From Strongylocentrotus droebachiensis (taxonomy: Eukaryota > Echinodermata > Echinoidea > Camarodonta > Strongylocentrotidae): 64,000 nt of DNA. Each line of letters opens with the position of its first letter. The first letter of the stretch is position 1. A program made the translations under genes and the position numbers. The notes under the pieces are model-generated. The model was not told the origin of the DNA, made no database searches, and saw only the letters and a list, made by a program, of their open reading frames with translations. Of the stretch, positions 13,501-24,289 are shown piece after piece. The DNA is taken from positions 37,112-101,111 of the forward strand of contig JAVYIG010007509.1 of the NCBI GenBank assembly GCA_035222895.1. Direction: 5' to 3'.

Positions 13501-16500
13501 ACAAGGGAACACTGTTGTATTGATTTTCAGGGTTGCTGTTACCCCTAGCACAAGGACACGTAACCCCCCATGAAAAACCATGCTCCACTTGCTCCAGAGT
13601 CCAGTCGATAATAAGGCCTGTCCTCATCAGCTCGAGATTGCCAAATAGCCCGCTATTTCTGATTTGGGAAATAATCCCGAAGTTACAAATCGCGTCCTCA
13701 TCAGCTCAAGATTCAACCTCAAAACTTGAAACACGACCTTGAGAAATTAGCTCGAGATATTTTGCTAAGCGTTCGCGCACAGTGCGAGACTTCGGGCTGG
13801 TGAAGATGCACTGGACAAATAGCGGGATATTTTGCAAACTATCCCAAGATATCTTGGGATGATATTATCCCGACCCAATATCCTGCTAATTGCAACTTCG
13901 GGCTGATGAAGACGCAAACTTACTGGATAATTTGCGATCGGGATAGTTGAAATAGCTGGATATTTGGCAATCTCGAGCTGATGAAAACAGGCCTAATGGA
14001 GTATTCATGAAGACCGGTGTGTAATCTATATCATCTTAGAGTGGATTATGTTCATTGTTTCAGAGCAATTGGGTGAAACATTGGTCACAGGCTGAAGCAG
14101 CTGAATAATAGGTTGCAATAATGTTTACCTGTTGCTCGTGTAGCACTTAGCAGTGTATTGGGGGCATATCAAATGGTGGAAAAAATGAAAAAGACGAAGG
14201 GAGGGTATCTCAAAAAAAGGAGCCAGTTGAGGATGTCTCCCCCTCACTTTTCTCTATCCATTGGGGGGGGGGGGGGGGTATAAATTTTCTGCTCTGGGAA
14301 TGTAAAACATGGCTTTAATTCCTCAAGGAATACGTGCAAATATCCATTTCTGTAACCGATTGAAATATAAAGTACAATTGTATACAGGTGTGTCCAAAGG
14401 AAAAGTAAAACTTAATCTTTTGTAAACAAATCTTAAGTTCAAGTTTTAGATAATTATAGGTATCCTATACCGCGAGACTTCAAAAAAATACTTTCCTTAC
14501 ATTACTACAATAAACGTGTTGGAATGTTTTATTGCTCCCCTGTTTGTTCTATTTGACATCTGATTCTAAGCCAGATGCCATTTTATTTTCCAGGTAGGTT
14601 TCCTAAATCACCAATACCCTCCATGACCTTTGACCTTGCCCACCTGCGTGATGTTGTGCACAGGTCTAATGTTGCTTTATAAATTTGGATTATTTTGCCC
14701 CAGCATTATGATGAGTAGTCTCTTCTGTAATGTGCAGACCGAACGTTTTAGTTATATGTTCGGTTGAATTTGAATTGATTATAATATTAACAATGATAAT
14801 GATATTAGTGATATTATTATTGTTAATTTGTTATTGTTATTATAATTATTTGATATTGTTATTATAATTATTTGATAGTAGTATTGGTATTATTATTATT
14901 ATTATTATTATTATAAGTAGTAGTACCTTTTCTTGATTATTAATGCATTAAAGGTGGACACGTGTAGAAAATTCAAGAGCATCTGAGCCCCCCACCCCCT
15001 GTATTTTTCTTGAACCGCCCCTGCCTATCCCTTTACGAGATATGGATTTAAAAATGGGACGTTTGATGTTAATTTCATGTATGTAACTTGACAATACAAT
15101 ACCTGTAATGATCAAATACCTTGGCCTTGCCTTTTATAATTTTTTCTACATCAAATAAATTCAGACTATAATAACATCATAAATTCAGATTACATCTGGC
15201 TAACAACATCAGTCATCACCCCCACGAGGTAATTACTGAACAATATGTCTGTCAAGTATCCACTTGCGGAACGATAGCAAAGTGTCCTCCCCCTTGATTA
15301 TAGATAAGTTCTGAACAATGGAATATTCCATGACATTGTTTTCACTCGTGCGTAAGGATGAAGTGGTGAAAAGGTGAGCTCTCCCTGCAACCCCCCCCCC
15401 CCCCCCCACCTCAAGCGGAGCTGAATGAATGTCGGGAAATCCCTCCATGGTCTCAATCTTCTTTTGTGAAAACCTACTTGCGACCTGAGGGTAAATGTCT
15501 ACTGCAAGAGGGTTGCAGGCGTGCAAATATGTTTGCCCGTAATGGGTTTTAGCTCGCTTAAAAACTGACAGACATTGCATGTTTTCTTCTCAGTTATCTT
15601 ACTGCTTTCAGTGCTTACAATAATTTATACCATTACCAAGGAAACGTTAATCACTGCCTTTTGATATAAAGAGAGGATTTAAGATTGACTTTGAGGTTTA
15701 ATCTGGCCTTCTTGTTCAGCTTACCTCTTTGGAAAGAGTCTGATGAACGAGACTATCTATCCAATGGGGTATCAAGCTGAGTTCATGTGACTCCATCATT
15801 GTTTGAAAGTACATGTTGACCTCATAGATTGCCGACCTTATTCTGGTTACTATGGTAATCACAAACAATTGTATCCGTCTATTAATAGCTGGGAGGGTGC
15901 TCTCCTCGTAGAACGTTTCATGCAGGGATGAATGGAGTCTAAGTGGGGGCGTTTTTAATTTAGTTTTATAAAACCTTTTAATACAAGGCTGAAAAGGGAA
16001 ATTCTATATCATATCTGATATATCATAGCTGGAGATAGAGAAAGATTATTTTGTTGAACTATTGATGATTACAGCATTGATCTCGCAATGGTTTTTACTG
16101 GTGTTTCGGGAATCCATATCTGCATGAGTCTGCTTAAATCACAATATACGTGATTCTTTGGTAATAACCTTGAAAGTGCTTACTGTAGATGGAATGATAT
16201 TTTTGTCATTTACTGCATATTGTACCTGTTTTCATGTCAAAGATATGATTGATGCAATATGAAGTTGAAAAAGAACCCTTGTTTGTTTTTTCAAAGTAGG
16301 GGGAAATTGTTGGTTAGGCCAGGAGCAGGGTAGGCCAAGGCTTATAGGCCAACCTTCTCTTTACATAGTGTTAATACTGGGGTTTTATGCTTGCCATGAT
16401 TTACGATCCAGGAGAAAATATGTGATGTTTTAGGAATGTTTGAAAGTAGAGGTAGGAATAATTTTGGAATAAATCACCCCAACCTCACTCCTTTACGACT

Positions 16501-18167
16501 GTTTTTTTAAACTTGATGTTGGGATTTCATCAATTGTCATCTCATTTTTATTGATGTATGAAATAGACCCTATATGGATATAATGTATGTAGAATAATCT
16601 AGCGGGCAGTAACCTAGCGGGCAGATTTAGAAGGGGGAGGGGGTGCATCTGGCCTGTACCCCCTTCCCTTTAATTTGCAAATGATTTTTGGTTATCGTTC
16701 TGTGTGCCTATTTATTGTCGAATTAGTTTTATATGCTGGGTATAAACATATTAGGTCCATGGTATGAACAGAAGAAGGAGATGCCCTCAGCCGAGTGATC
16801 TGATGACAACTGTCATAAGAAAAGAAGTACCATCCTCTTAGAGCCAGAAGGGCGCTAACTCACATCATTTCACATCAAGTTAAAGTGACTCGGTTACATT
16901 GCCTCAGATTCTGAAACAAAATCCTGGATTTACCTCATGCTGACATCATAATTATAAACATTCAGGTCAGTCAGGAATCTCATGACTTTTACAAGCCGAT
17001 CGCCTGTCTGATTATCAAGATATTTATGATTGGAAATGAAAATTTAATTTTTTCGTTTTTCTAATGGTATTCATAACACTACAGTCTATTGGTGAAAATG
17101 AGTATGGTAAAACCAGTCACTCAAAGATGTTTACTCTTTTGAGGCACTTCATGATATTTTGAAGCACAGTTTTTTAGGGCTTTAATATTGCACCATATCA
17201 CAGACACTAATAACACGTAGGGCCGTGCATCTCAGATTTATCATTGTTAAAGGATGCCTTTAATGTCCTTCTATCTCTCAACAGAAGTCATGAGAGACCC
17301 CATGGCATTAAATGTGAAACTAATCACAACAGTTGAGTCTGGTCGTCAGTACCAATGTCATCTCTCATTACTTCCATGCTTCATCAAGATCATGATGAGG
17401 CTTTACCTGGAAACTCTCGGCTCCGACTGCTCTCCCTATACTCGCTCCCCAACTCTCGATCCCAGGAATCAGTAATGATAACTGTACATGTATGTACATC
17501 TCTATTCTACAAACAGTGCAATATCTCATCCAGCAGTGATTCTAGAGGGGTTTGGAGGGACTCAATACCCCCCCCCCCCCAGGTCTTCAAGCCCCTCCCC
17601 CCCCCCATTTACCATTTATTTGGCAGGGCACATGTAGGAAATGAATGCAAGACCCCCCCCCCCCCAGCCCCAGCCCCAGCCCCCAGCCCCAGCCCCAGCC
17701 CCAGCCCCAGCCCCCCAAAAAATCTCTCTAGAACCAGTTCCCCTTCACCCTACCCTCCACCATCCTTACAATTGACAATGATACATTCTGTTCTTCAACA
17801 AGTGCTATATTTTATCCTATTTTGCACCCCTTCTCCTTCACCTTACCCTTCACCCCTACCCTTCACCCCCCCCCCCCTTCCCTTCACCTCCTTTTCTTCA
17901 CCCCTCTTCCCTCCTCCCACCCCCTCCCCACCACCCATCATCTCAAAAATCAGTAATGGTATACATCTTTGTCCTTCCAAGAGTTCAATATCTTCATCCT
18001 ATTCTGTGCCCCTATAATCCTCTATCAGTAATGACGTTTAACAAGAAACGGTGTGGCGGGTGGTCCCCCGTGAAGCCGGTTAGAACAGTTGCCTCTGATT
18101 CACTGCAAGGGAATGTGGAATCCCTGCAATAATGGAGAGACCCGTCTTTGGTTGTGTTTTGTTTACG

Positions 18168-18202
<35 letters not shown>

Positions 18203-18229
18203 ATTTTCTTTCTCTCTCTCTCTCTCATT

Positions 18230-18263
<34 letters not shown>

Positions 18264-18309
18264 TTCTCTCTCTCTTCATCTCTTTCTCTCTCTCTCTCTC
18301 TCTCTCTCC

Positions 18310-18352
<43 letters not shown>

Positions 18353-21300
18353 CCTCTCTCTATTTCTTTTGACGATTTCCTTCATTTTTATCATAAGAAA
18401 ATGCAATGTGATGAGATTTCCCTTGTAGGACTTATTATGTATAAATTGCATTTCAAAACTTATGTTTCATTTTTTTTTTTTAAATAATTCATTTGGACAT
18501 GATAAACCCCAAAGTCTGACATAGATTACGACAAGAGGATTCTAAAGTTGGTCGTACATTGTTTTTGTCATAATATTATATCTTATTAGATTATCTTTAA
18601 ATGTATCACTGTGTTTCATGTGCTTTTTATTTTTAACTGAACGTAAATCAGCCTTCGGCCTGCTATGTTCAGTCTCTTCAATTAACCATTCAATTAAATT
18701 TTGATTTGATTTTGATTATGATTTAATTTCTGCATTTTTCCAAATATATAACCGAATAACAAAGAACATATAAACGTATGGTATAATACAAAATATACAA
18801 CAACAAAAAAATAACTTCATATCAATTTTTTTTTCTTCACATAGGTATGTACATATAACAAAACTTAATATTTCTATAACATATTATTATAAATTTAAAG
18901 TATTATCCAAACTATCAGTTGAAAAAGTGCAGGAGACCGCAATCATATTAAAGTGAAGCTTGACTAGGATGGCAGCCTCAAAAAAAAAAAATCTTGAGGT
19001 AAAACCTTTAAATGAAAAATTCAGTTGTATATTAATCATTTTAGTTATTGTTCATAGTAGTATAGAAACAGATTCCAGTGCATCCTACATGTACAGTATA
19101 GACTCTATATTATGCAGTTATTTGACTTACTGATGAACTTTGTCAGGCGTATTATTGCTCTCAAATTTTTAGACGAGTGGGATAGGGTGCTGTGTTACCT
19201 CACTGTCAAATACTAGCAGGCATCGTGTCATTATCTGGGATTCCATTCGTGCCTTCCACTTTGAAATAATTCCAGACCCTTTCAAATAAATCAGGACTCT
19301 TGTCACTTTACACATAAAGTTGATGGGCTTGCCATTTCCTGAAGTCTTTTTTTTCTATGTCTAAGGAATAGATTTGAGAAAGTGTGGCACGTCATAGCCG
19401 TTGTGTAAGGCAGAATGACCATTTTTCCTTTGTTGCCTTTTTAATGCTTACCGGTATTTGTGAATACTTTTAGTACTAGTTCTACTATTTTTTACATTCC
19501 CCCTGTCACCATCTCTTTGTCTCTCTTTCCTTCCTTTTTTATATACCTCCTCGTCCTCCTCCTTCCTTCCTTTCTTCTTTCTTCATTCCATATGTATTAA
19601 ACTCGGTCGATTCCCCTGGTTTATTTCTCTCTCAATCCCTCTCTTTTTCTCTTGCCCTCCCTCCCTCTTACCCCCTCTCACTCTCTCTCACTCTCTTTCC
19701 AACCCATCTCCGTCTGTTTGTCTGTCTGTCTCTCTGTCTCTCTCCTGCCCCCACTCTCTCTCTCCATGTACCCCTCTCTCTCTCCACCCCCTCTTTCTCT
19801 CTCCACCCCCTCTCTCACCCCCATTCATTCTGTCTAAAATTTCCATAAAATAGAGGGTTACAGATTGAGACATTGATGTAGGAAAATTTCACCAACAGCA
19901 AAGTCAAACTAGAGAAGAAAAAAAAATCAAAAGATGAAACAGTATGCAATTGCGTGGGCCTAGAATCTGAGATGAAGGAATATGTCACTAATGTCTGTTT
20001 AATATCATATTGATCATGAGTCACTGACTCAAGTGCAGAGCCTCACATGTAGGTGATGACCCTCATTCCCTGGTTCTTGGAAACCAAGCTCCTCATCATT
20101 GCTATTCCTTGGAATTCTACGACTGTTTTCAAATTCAATTTCAAAACAATTTGATATTTACAACCGTTTAGATGTTGATTCATTGTCATGACCTTTCACT
20201 TTCTTTGATTTGATTTTCTCCCTTTTTTTTCTTCCAATTATCAACCCTCCTCTGGACATCTGTTCCGGTATACACCATCTCCCTACCCCCTTCCCTCTCT
20301 CTTTCTCTCTCTCTCTCTTGCCCTAACCCATTTCCTCCCTCTCTCTCTCTCTCTTCTCTATTTTCTTCTCTCATGCTTTACATGCTCTTTCTTTCAACTG
20401 TACAGGTAATTATTCTTACCTATAGTTTTGATAGAATCTATTATTTTGTTCTTATTTTTATTGTCTAATTCCCCCCTCTCGCTCTTCTTTTACATCTCAT
20501 CTACCCTTTTTTGTCTGCCCCTATTAATTGCCCCCCCCCCCCACACACATCTTTCTTTCAATGCAACCATGATACTTCTCCGTAGTTTCCCTGACAGTTA
20601 CAGTCTATAATGCTACTGCCATTCTCTCTTTCTCCCTATTTCTCCTGCTCCATTTATCTCTTATCTTTCTGTCCCTTATTCTCTCTATCTCTCTCTTATT
20701 CTCTCTATCTCTCTCTTATTCTCTCTTTCTCTCTTCAGTATAATGGAGAGCCACACTTTATTTATGCCCAAAAAACACCCTTTGATGCTAGAAAAAAAAT
20801 GGACAAATATCCAGTCTAGTGGAACTCCAGTCTTGTGTCATACAAACTTGTATATTTGAAGCAGTGAAGATCGCTTTTCCCTTCCTGGATGATCCTACAT
20901 TTGCTCTGACAGTTAGTCCAGGTTATATATGGTCAAAACAGAAAGTCAGGCTCAGGAATGTAATTGGGTTTACAATTTGATGTACATGTAGGGTTAGGGT
21001 TAGGTACAGTGTTTAGTCTGCGGTTGAAATGGAAATCAGTTTGATGACCTTCAAGTTGGAGTAAATGTCACAATTGTACATGTTGTAGAACTCCATTCCA
21101 ATCAGTGAACATCAGTGTTGCCAATTTGCAATAACAATTAATACTCCACCCTTCTCGTACCACAGGAAACTAATCGAGGGTCTACTGGTAATAGACAGGA
21201 CCAAGAGGTTAGGCTGCATGAGGGCAGGTTCCAATGACATCAAGAATTCGGATTGGTTTGAATCCATCGACTGGGAAAATGTCAGACAAAGACAACTCAA

Positions 21301-22464
21301 GGTGAGTTTTTGGTTTGGTTTGGTTTTATTTTCTGTATAAAAATTCAAATACATACAAGAATACAATTTACAAATATACCAGTAATACAAATCAAGAATT
21401 ACAAACGGCTGGAAAGCTCTATTCATAGCCATTATTAGAATGGCTCTGTTCTACCTAGAGGTCCAGAAGAGTGCCACGCAAACATGCAGGACTGACGGAA
21501 ACTCCCAATCCGCACCAGAACTAAAAAAGTTAAAGTTTTTGAAATTTTATGTACAGAGCAAATTGGAGTGGAGCTCGCAAGATATGTCACGGTTTTGCCA
21601 ACTTGTGTTTCACTGCATGATGATAACTTTAAAAATTCATAAATTTCTTTTTTTTTAGAACACAAACATGCAGGACTGAAACTCCCAATCACTAAAACTA
21701 AGAAAATTACAGTTTATGAAATTTTCTGTACAGAAAAAATTGGAGAGGAGCTCGCAGGATAAGTCACAGTGTTGCCAATATGTGTTTCACTGATGACAAT
21801 TTAAAAATTTCATAATTTTTTTGTTTTTAAACAGATATTGCTCAAACTTTCACCAACTTGTTTCTCTCTCATTTTTCAGCTTTGACTAAAAACCAAAATG
21901 ATATCTAGGGTTTACTGTTTATTGATCAAGGGGTGAATTGATCAATTTGGTGGGTGGAGGATATTGACTGCAGACCAACTGTTGCAGGTGCTTTACAATT
22001 TTAACTTTAAAAAAAACAGTGTAATTCATTTGAACACGATGTATAATCTGACATTAAATCATTTTATGACAGAACCAAAATACATCCCAAGACACAACAT
22101 GGAAATGAAAACCCATATTTCCTGAAGAAAAACTTTGAACTAAAAAGTTACTTTACACATTACAAAACACACAGAAACACCTATTGATATTTTGCCACTT
22201 TGTTATATGCTTCTCGATTTTGTTTCTCCTCTTTGCAATAGATTCCTCAGTGGACTTGTAACTTGCATGACACAATATAGTTTTTAAAAATGTTTCTTCT
22301 TATTTTCTCATCTCTCTTCTCATCTTCTCTTCTAGGTTCCAATTGTTCCCAAATTATCCCACGCCGGCGACACAAGTAACTTTGATGAGTACCCAGAAGA
22401 GAACTGGGAGACGGATGCATCTCCCGTCAAGTCGGATGTCCTCAAGCTCTTCAAAGACTTTTGA
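7473..22464 (+). CDS. PRKX: PRKX-like AGC protein kinase, C-terminal part (3 exons visible, 5' end outside window)
   Basis: Seen: exons 7473-7568, 21166-21301 and 22336-22464 have AG/GT borders and consistent phases (enters needing one base, then 2, then 0, then TGA). They encode about 120 residues: the helix-G segment YPPFYDENPFGIYEKIL, then LLVIDRTKRLG with the invariant subdomain XI arginine, then GDTSNFDEYPEENW and a terminal FKDF. Family knowledge: PKA and PRKX kinases phosphorylate Ser/Thr in basic motifs, and their C-terminal tail ends in an FxxF hydrophobic motif that docks on the N-lobe. NPFGIY and the DTSNF-Y-E-W tail fit PRKX better than PKA-C. Inference: this is the last third of a roughly 350-residue kinase; the catalytic loop and DFG exons should lie left of position 1. 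I found no such exons in 1-7472. Intron lengths are about 13.6 kb and 1.0 kb. Confidence 0.9.
7552..8049 (+). repeat. Tandem duplication of exon end, donor and intron start, with hairpin insert
   Basis: Block A (exon tail plus donor, 7552-7600) recurs at 7723-7771. Block B (7650-7720) recurs at 7979-8049. The second unit is longer because a hairpin element of about 110 bp (about 7818-7930) lies between its A and B blocks. Its arms 7826-7849 and 7892-7915 pair 23 of 24 bases. Confidence 0.85.
8579..8725. repeat. 73-bp tandem duplication
   Basis: GCCCAGTTATACAA, GAAACAAGGTTCAGACGAGA and ATGTCTTTATTTA occur twice in a row. Confidence 0.88.
9340..9405. repeat. Interstitial telomere-like repeat
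   Basis: GGTTTAGGTTTAGGGTTAGG plus GGCTAGGGCTAGGG variants. A shorter one lies at 20991-21004. Confidence 0.75.
10906..11062 (+). mobile_element. tRNA-derived SINE
   Basis: The tRNA-like head GGTTGGATAGCTCAGTCGGT with A box TAGCTCAGTCGGTAGAGC is followed by the B-box-like GGTTCAAAATC. The body CCCTCGGAGAGGACCTAAAG and GCAGTCAGGTAAAA recurs at 50511-50640. The head is not a clean cloverleaf, so this is a SINE and not a tRNA gene. Confidence 0.75.
11285..11600 (+). mobile_element. tRNA-derived SINE, second family
   Basis: B box GGGTTCAAATCC, then a body with GGCGTTAATCCACATTTACC, TGGCTGGAATCGTCCCCAGG and GAATCCTATGACTGGGGT, matching the reverse-oriented copies at 42161, 43411 and 43985. Confidence 0.7.
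11938..12310. mobile_element. MITE with CAGGGGCGGATCTAG terminal repeats
   Basis: CAGGGGCGGATCTAG (11938-11952) and CTAGATCCGCCCCTG (12296-12310) are exact inverses, hAT-like in form. I saw no clear 8-bp target duplication. Inside, a roughly 110-bp unit with CGTCCACGAGCCGCG and GATGTTTTCCTGGCATCTAC occurs twice. Confidence 0.7.
13612..13996. mobile_element. MITE with ~50-bp TIRs (AGGCCTGT..CATCAGCTCGAGATT)
   Basis: AAGGCCTGTCCTCATCAGCT with CGAGATTGCCAAATAGC at the left is mirrored at 13945-13996. TCATCAGCTC and CTTCGGGCTGATGAAGA recur inside. Flanking AT/TA bases could be a TA target. No coding frame. Confidence 0.75.
16884..17259. mobile_element. TTAA-flanked dispersed element, copy 1
   Basis: TTAA occurs at both ends (16880-16883 and 17260-17263). 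The interior shares TCGCCTGTCTGATTATCAAG and ATCACAGACACTAATAACAC with copies at 44846-45231 and 61343-61716. Confidence 0.7.
17640..17950. repeat. C-rich repeat block with (CCCCAG)n
   Basis: Includes about nine CCCCAG units at 17664-17712, several C runs of 9-13, and a CCCTTCACC-type stretch at 17820-17900. The Pro-rich open frame across it is an artefact. Confidence 0.9.
18168..18365. repeat. (CT)n microsatellite
   Basis: About 200 bp of CT dinucleotides with occasional TTT, CAT and GT interruptions. Open frames here in four phases are composition artefacts. Confidence 0.97.
19500..20740. repeat. Pyrimidine-rich low-complexity region
   Basis: Blocks of CTCTCT and CCCTCT at 19500-19830, 20280-20370 and 20610-20740, separated by ordinary AT-rich DNA. 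No exon seen. Confidence 0.85.
21166..21301 (+). CDS. PRKX: PRKX-like exon: kinase subdomain XI and start of C-tail
   Basis: The acceptor is ccacag and the donor is CAAG|gtgagt. The 136 nt carry phase 2 to phase 0. The exon encodes KLIEGLLVIDRTKRLG, then the segment with SNDIKNSDWFESIDW. The Arg of DRTKRLG is the invariant subdomain XI residue that bonds the APE-region glutamate in AGC kinases. Confidence 0.92.
21478..21830. repeat. ~185-bp tandem duplication (PRKX-like intron)
   Basis: CAAACATGCAGGACTGA, GAAACTCCCAATC, GGAGCTCGCA and GTGTTTCACTG occur twice. Unit 2 is slightly shorter. Confidence 0.82.
22336..22464 (+). CDS. PRKX: PRKX-like terminal coding exon with FKDF hydrophobic motif
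   Basis: The acceptor is cttctag. The exon encodes VPIVPKLSHAGDTSNF, then DEYPEENW, and ends LKLFKDF-TGA. The terminal FxxF matches PKA and PRKX, which stop at this motif without a phosphorylatable Ser. The last 27 coding bases plus the following 3' sequence are repeated once just downstream. Confidence 0.92.
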   Translation, partial: VPIVPKLSHAGDTSNFDEYPEENWETDASPVKSDVLKLFKDF

Positions 22465-22790
22465 TGGCACCCGTCTCTTCTGCTCATGAGGAGGAGGAGG
22501 CATTTTGAACTCAAAGCGCAATTAACCTGTTGCCTCCATGAACACGGTAGTCCCCGTGTTAGGCCTATGGAAGTGAGAGATTTCAGTGGTCGGCTGTTAA
22601 TTGTCATCGTTGTCCTCAAGCTCTTCAAAGACTTTTGATGGCACCCGTCTCTTCTGCTCAAGAGGAGGAGGCAGTTTGAACTCTATAGACGCTTGACTCT
22701 CTCGTTGTCCCGACCCCAAAGCGCAATTAACCTTTCGCCTCCTGGAAGAGGGTAGTCCCTGTGTTAAGCCTATGGAAGTGAGACATTTCA
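22438..22790 (+). repeat. Tandem duplication of the PRKX-like gene's coding end and 3' flank
   Basis: The stretch from the last codons (GTCCTCAAGCTCTTC... to TGA) through about 150 bp of 3' sequence occurs at 22438-22611 and again from 22612. The second copy again carries the codons for VLKLFKDF and TGA. Small indels distinguish the copies, for example one GAGGAG unit and an insertion near 22690. Confidence 0.85.
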
Positions 22791-24044
22791 GTGGTCAACG
22801 CGTTAATCGTTATTGTCGTCTGGGTGCAGTTACGGTAGGGTTTCGTGACGGAGTGCGGACAAGTCCTGTTGGCAAACTTAAGTCGTTTTGTGCTCATATC
22901 TGAAAAGCGGAGAATGGACTCCTTGATCTCCAACATTGGTGCTGTGAAACAGACATTGAACATTGGAGGGAGAACCCTACGCATGCTCATGATGTCGTAC
23001 AAACACATGGATTACATTGGTGAAGCAAAGACAGCTGTTCTACAAGAAGATGGTGAACCATAAGAGCCAGGGATCCTATGAATGCGAAAGACTTTACACA
23101 GGCTCTTCCTTCAGTAAACTTGGTGTTGAAATACTCATCCAATCGTTTGTCGGTGAAGCATTGTATAAAATGGACACCATCGTATAAATCGGGATTTTAT
23201 TCATCGGGAAATGCTACAAAACAGCACGTTGAATCGTGTCGATCAGATATGGGGAATCGACGGACAAAAAATGGCTAGAGTTCTTTCTCAAAGTGCTTAA
23301 TGTGTCTGCAAGAGTAAATTTGGAGGAAACTGAAAATAAGTGAATATCGTTGCAGTTTTAAGGTCTCATCATGTTGAAGAGGTCTTCTGTCTGTATAGTT
23401 GCTTTAATAGCAGACAGAAAGTATAAAAGATTAACGATAAAAGATTAGTGATTAGTTTGAAATATTTCGACAAGCTGCATAACCCCGTCACACTGACGAG
23501 GTGGACACCAGACCGACAACGGACAGAACCAAAATTGATGTTACACCGACCGAAAGGCCAAGAATCGGTCGGTTTGGATTCAGCTTTGAGACAATTTGGC
23601 AATGTGACTTTGATATTCCAGAGTCAATAGTACAATTGTTAATGTCTTAGCAACTTACCGTTATTTTGATGATAATCAAAATTACTACAACAATCTGTTT
23701 AGTGAGGCATGAATAGGCTTTGTTTAACATGAATAAGCAATGTATCCTTTAATAATCTATTTCAAAAAGAAACTTACAAGAGAAAACAAAAGTTAGATAA
23801 TATATCCAAGTGCTTCCCTTTCTGTCTGCAGTAACCTTCCATATTTTGTACCGATACATCAAATATCCAAACATTGACTGCGCAGAAATGTTGTCTTCCT
23901 AGAATGATGCATATCATGGTATTGTCTTGTGACCTGCTGTTGGTGATAGGATGAAGTAAAAGCCCTTCTGCAGATGAAGTATTTCTTGTTTTCAGTTCTT
24001 GATCCCAGTTCTTGTGTAGCACATATTATATATTCATCAGTGTC

Positions 24045-24289
24045 TCAAATCTAGACTCTTAAGTGCTTCCAAAGAGCTTTTGATTATGACCTCGGCTCTG
24101 CCTAATTCCTCTAATGAAGTGCTGAAAGTTCAAGGCATTAATTCCTACCGGTACCAATTTACTTCACCTGGGTCAAGTGTGGCAAATATAGATGAATGCT
24201 TGCCAATGGACGTTAGTACCGGGCTGGGATTTGAACCCTGTTCTTTGTGATCTACAGTCAGATCACTTATCCACTAGATCACAACACCT
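24045..24289 (-). mobile_element. tRNA-derived SINE, second family (reverse)
   Basis: Reading the - strand, the head is TGATCTAGTGGATAAGTGAT with B box GGGTTCAAATCC, then TTTGCCACACTTGACCCAGG. The 3' tail is diverged. Confidence 0.7.

Larger units (their letters stand above)
8050..21165. other. Large intron of the PRKX-like gene
   Basis: 13.6 kb between two in-phase exons. It contains SINEs, MITEs, telomere-like repeat, G/C runs (9764, 14263, 15391), an (ATT)n microsatellite at 14885-14915 and the (CT)n blocks listed separately. No other open frame showed conserved content. Confidence 0.75.

Noticed and set aside
17355..18017. 220-codon Pro/Ser-rich frame
   Set aside because: Low-complexity C-rich repeat translation.
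22845..23278. Two small + strand frames downstream of the kinase stop
   Set aside because: No recognisable domain, no splice context, and likely 3' UTR or flank.
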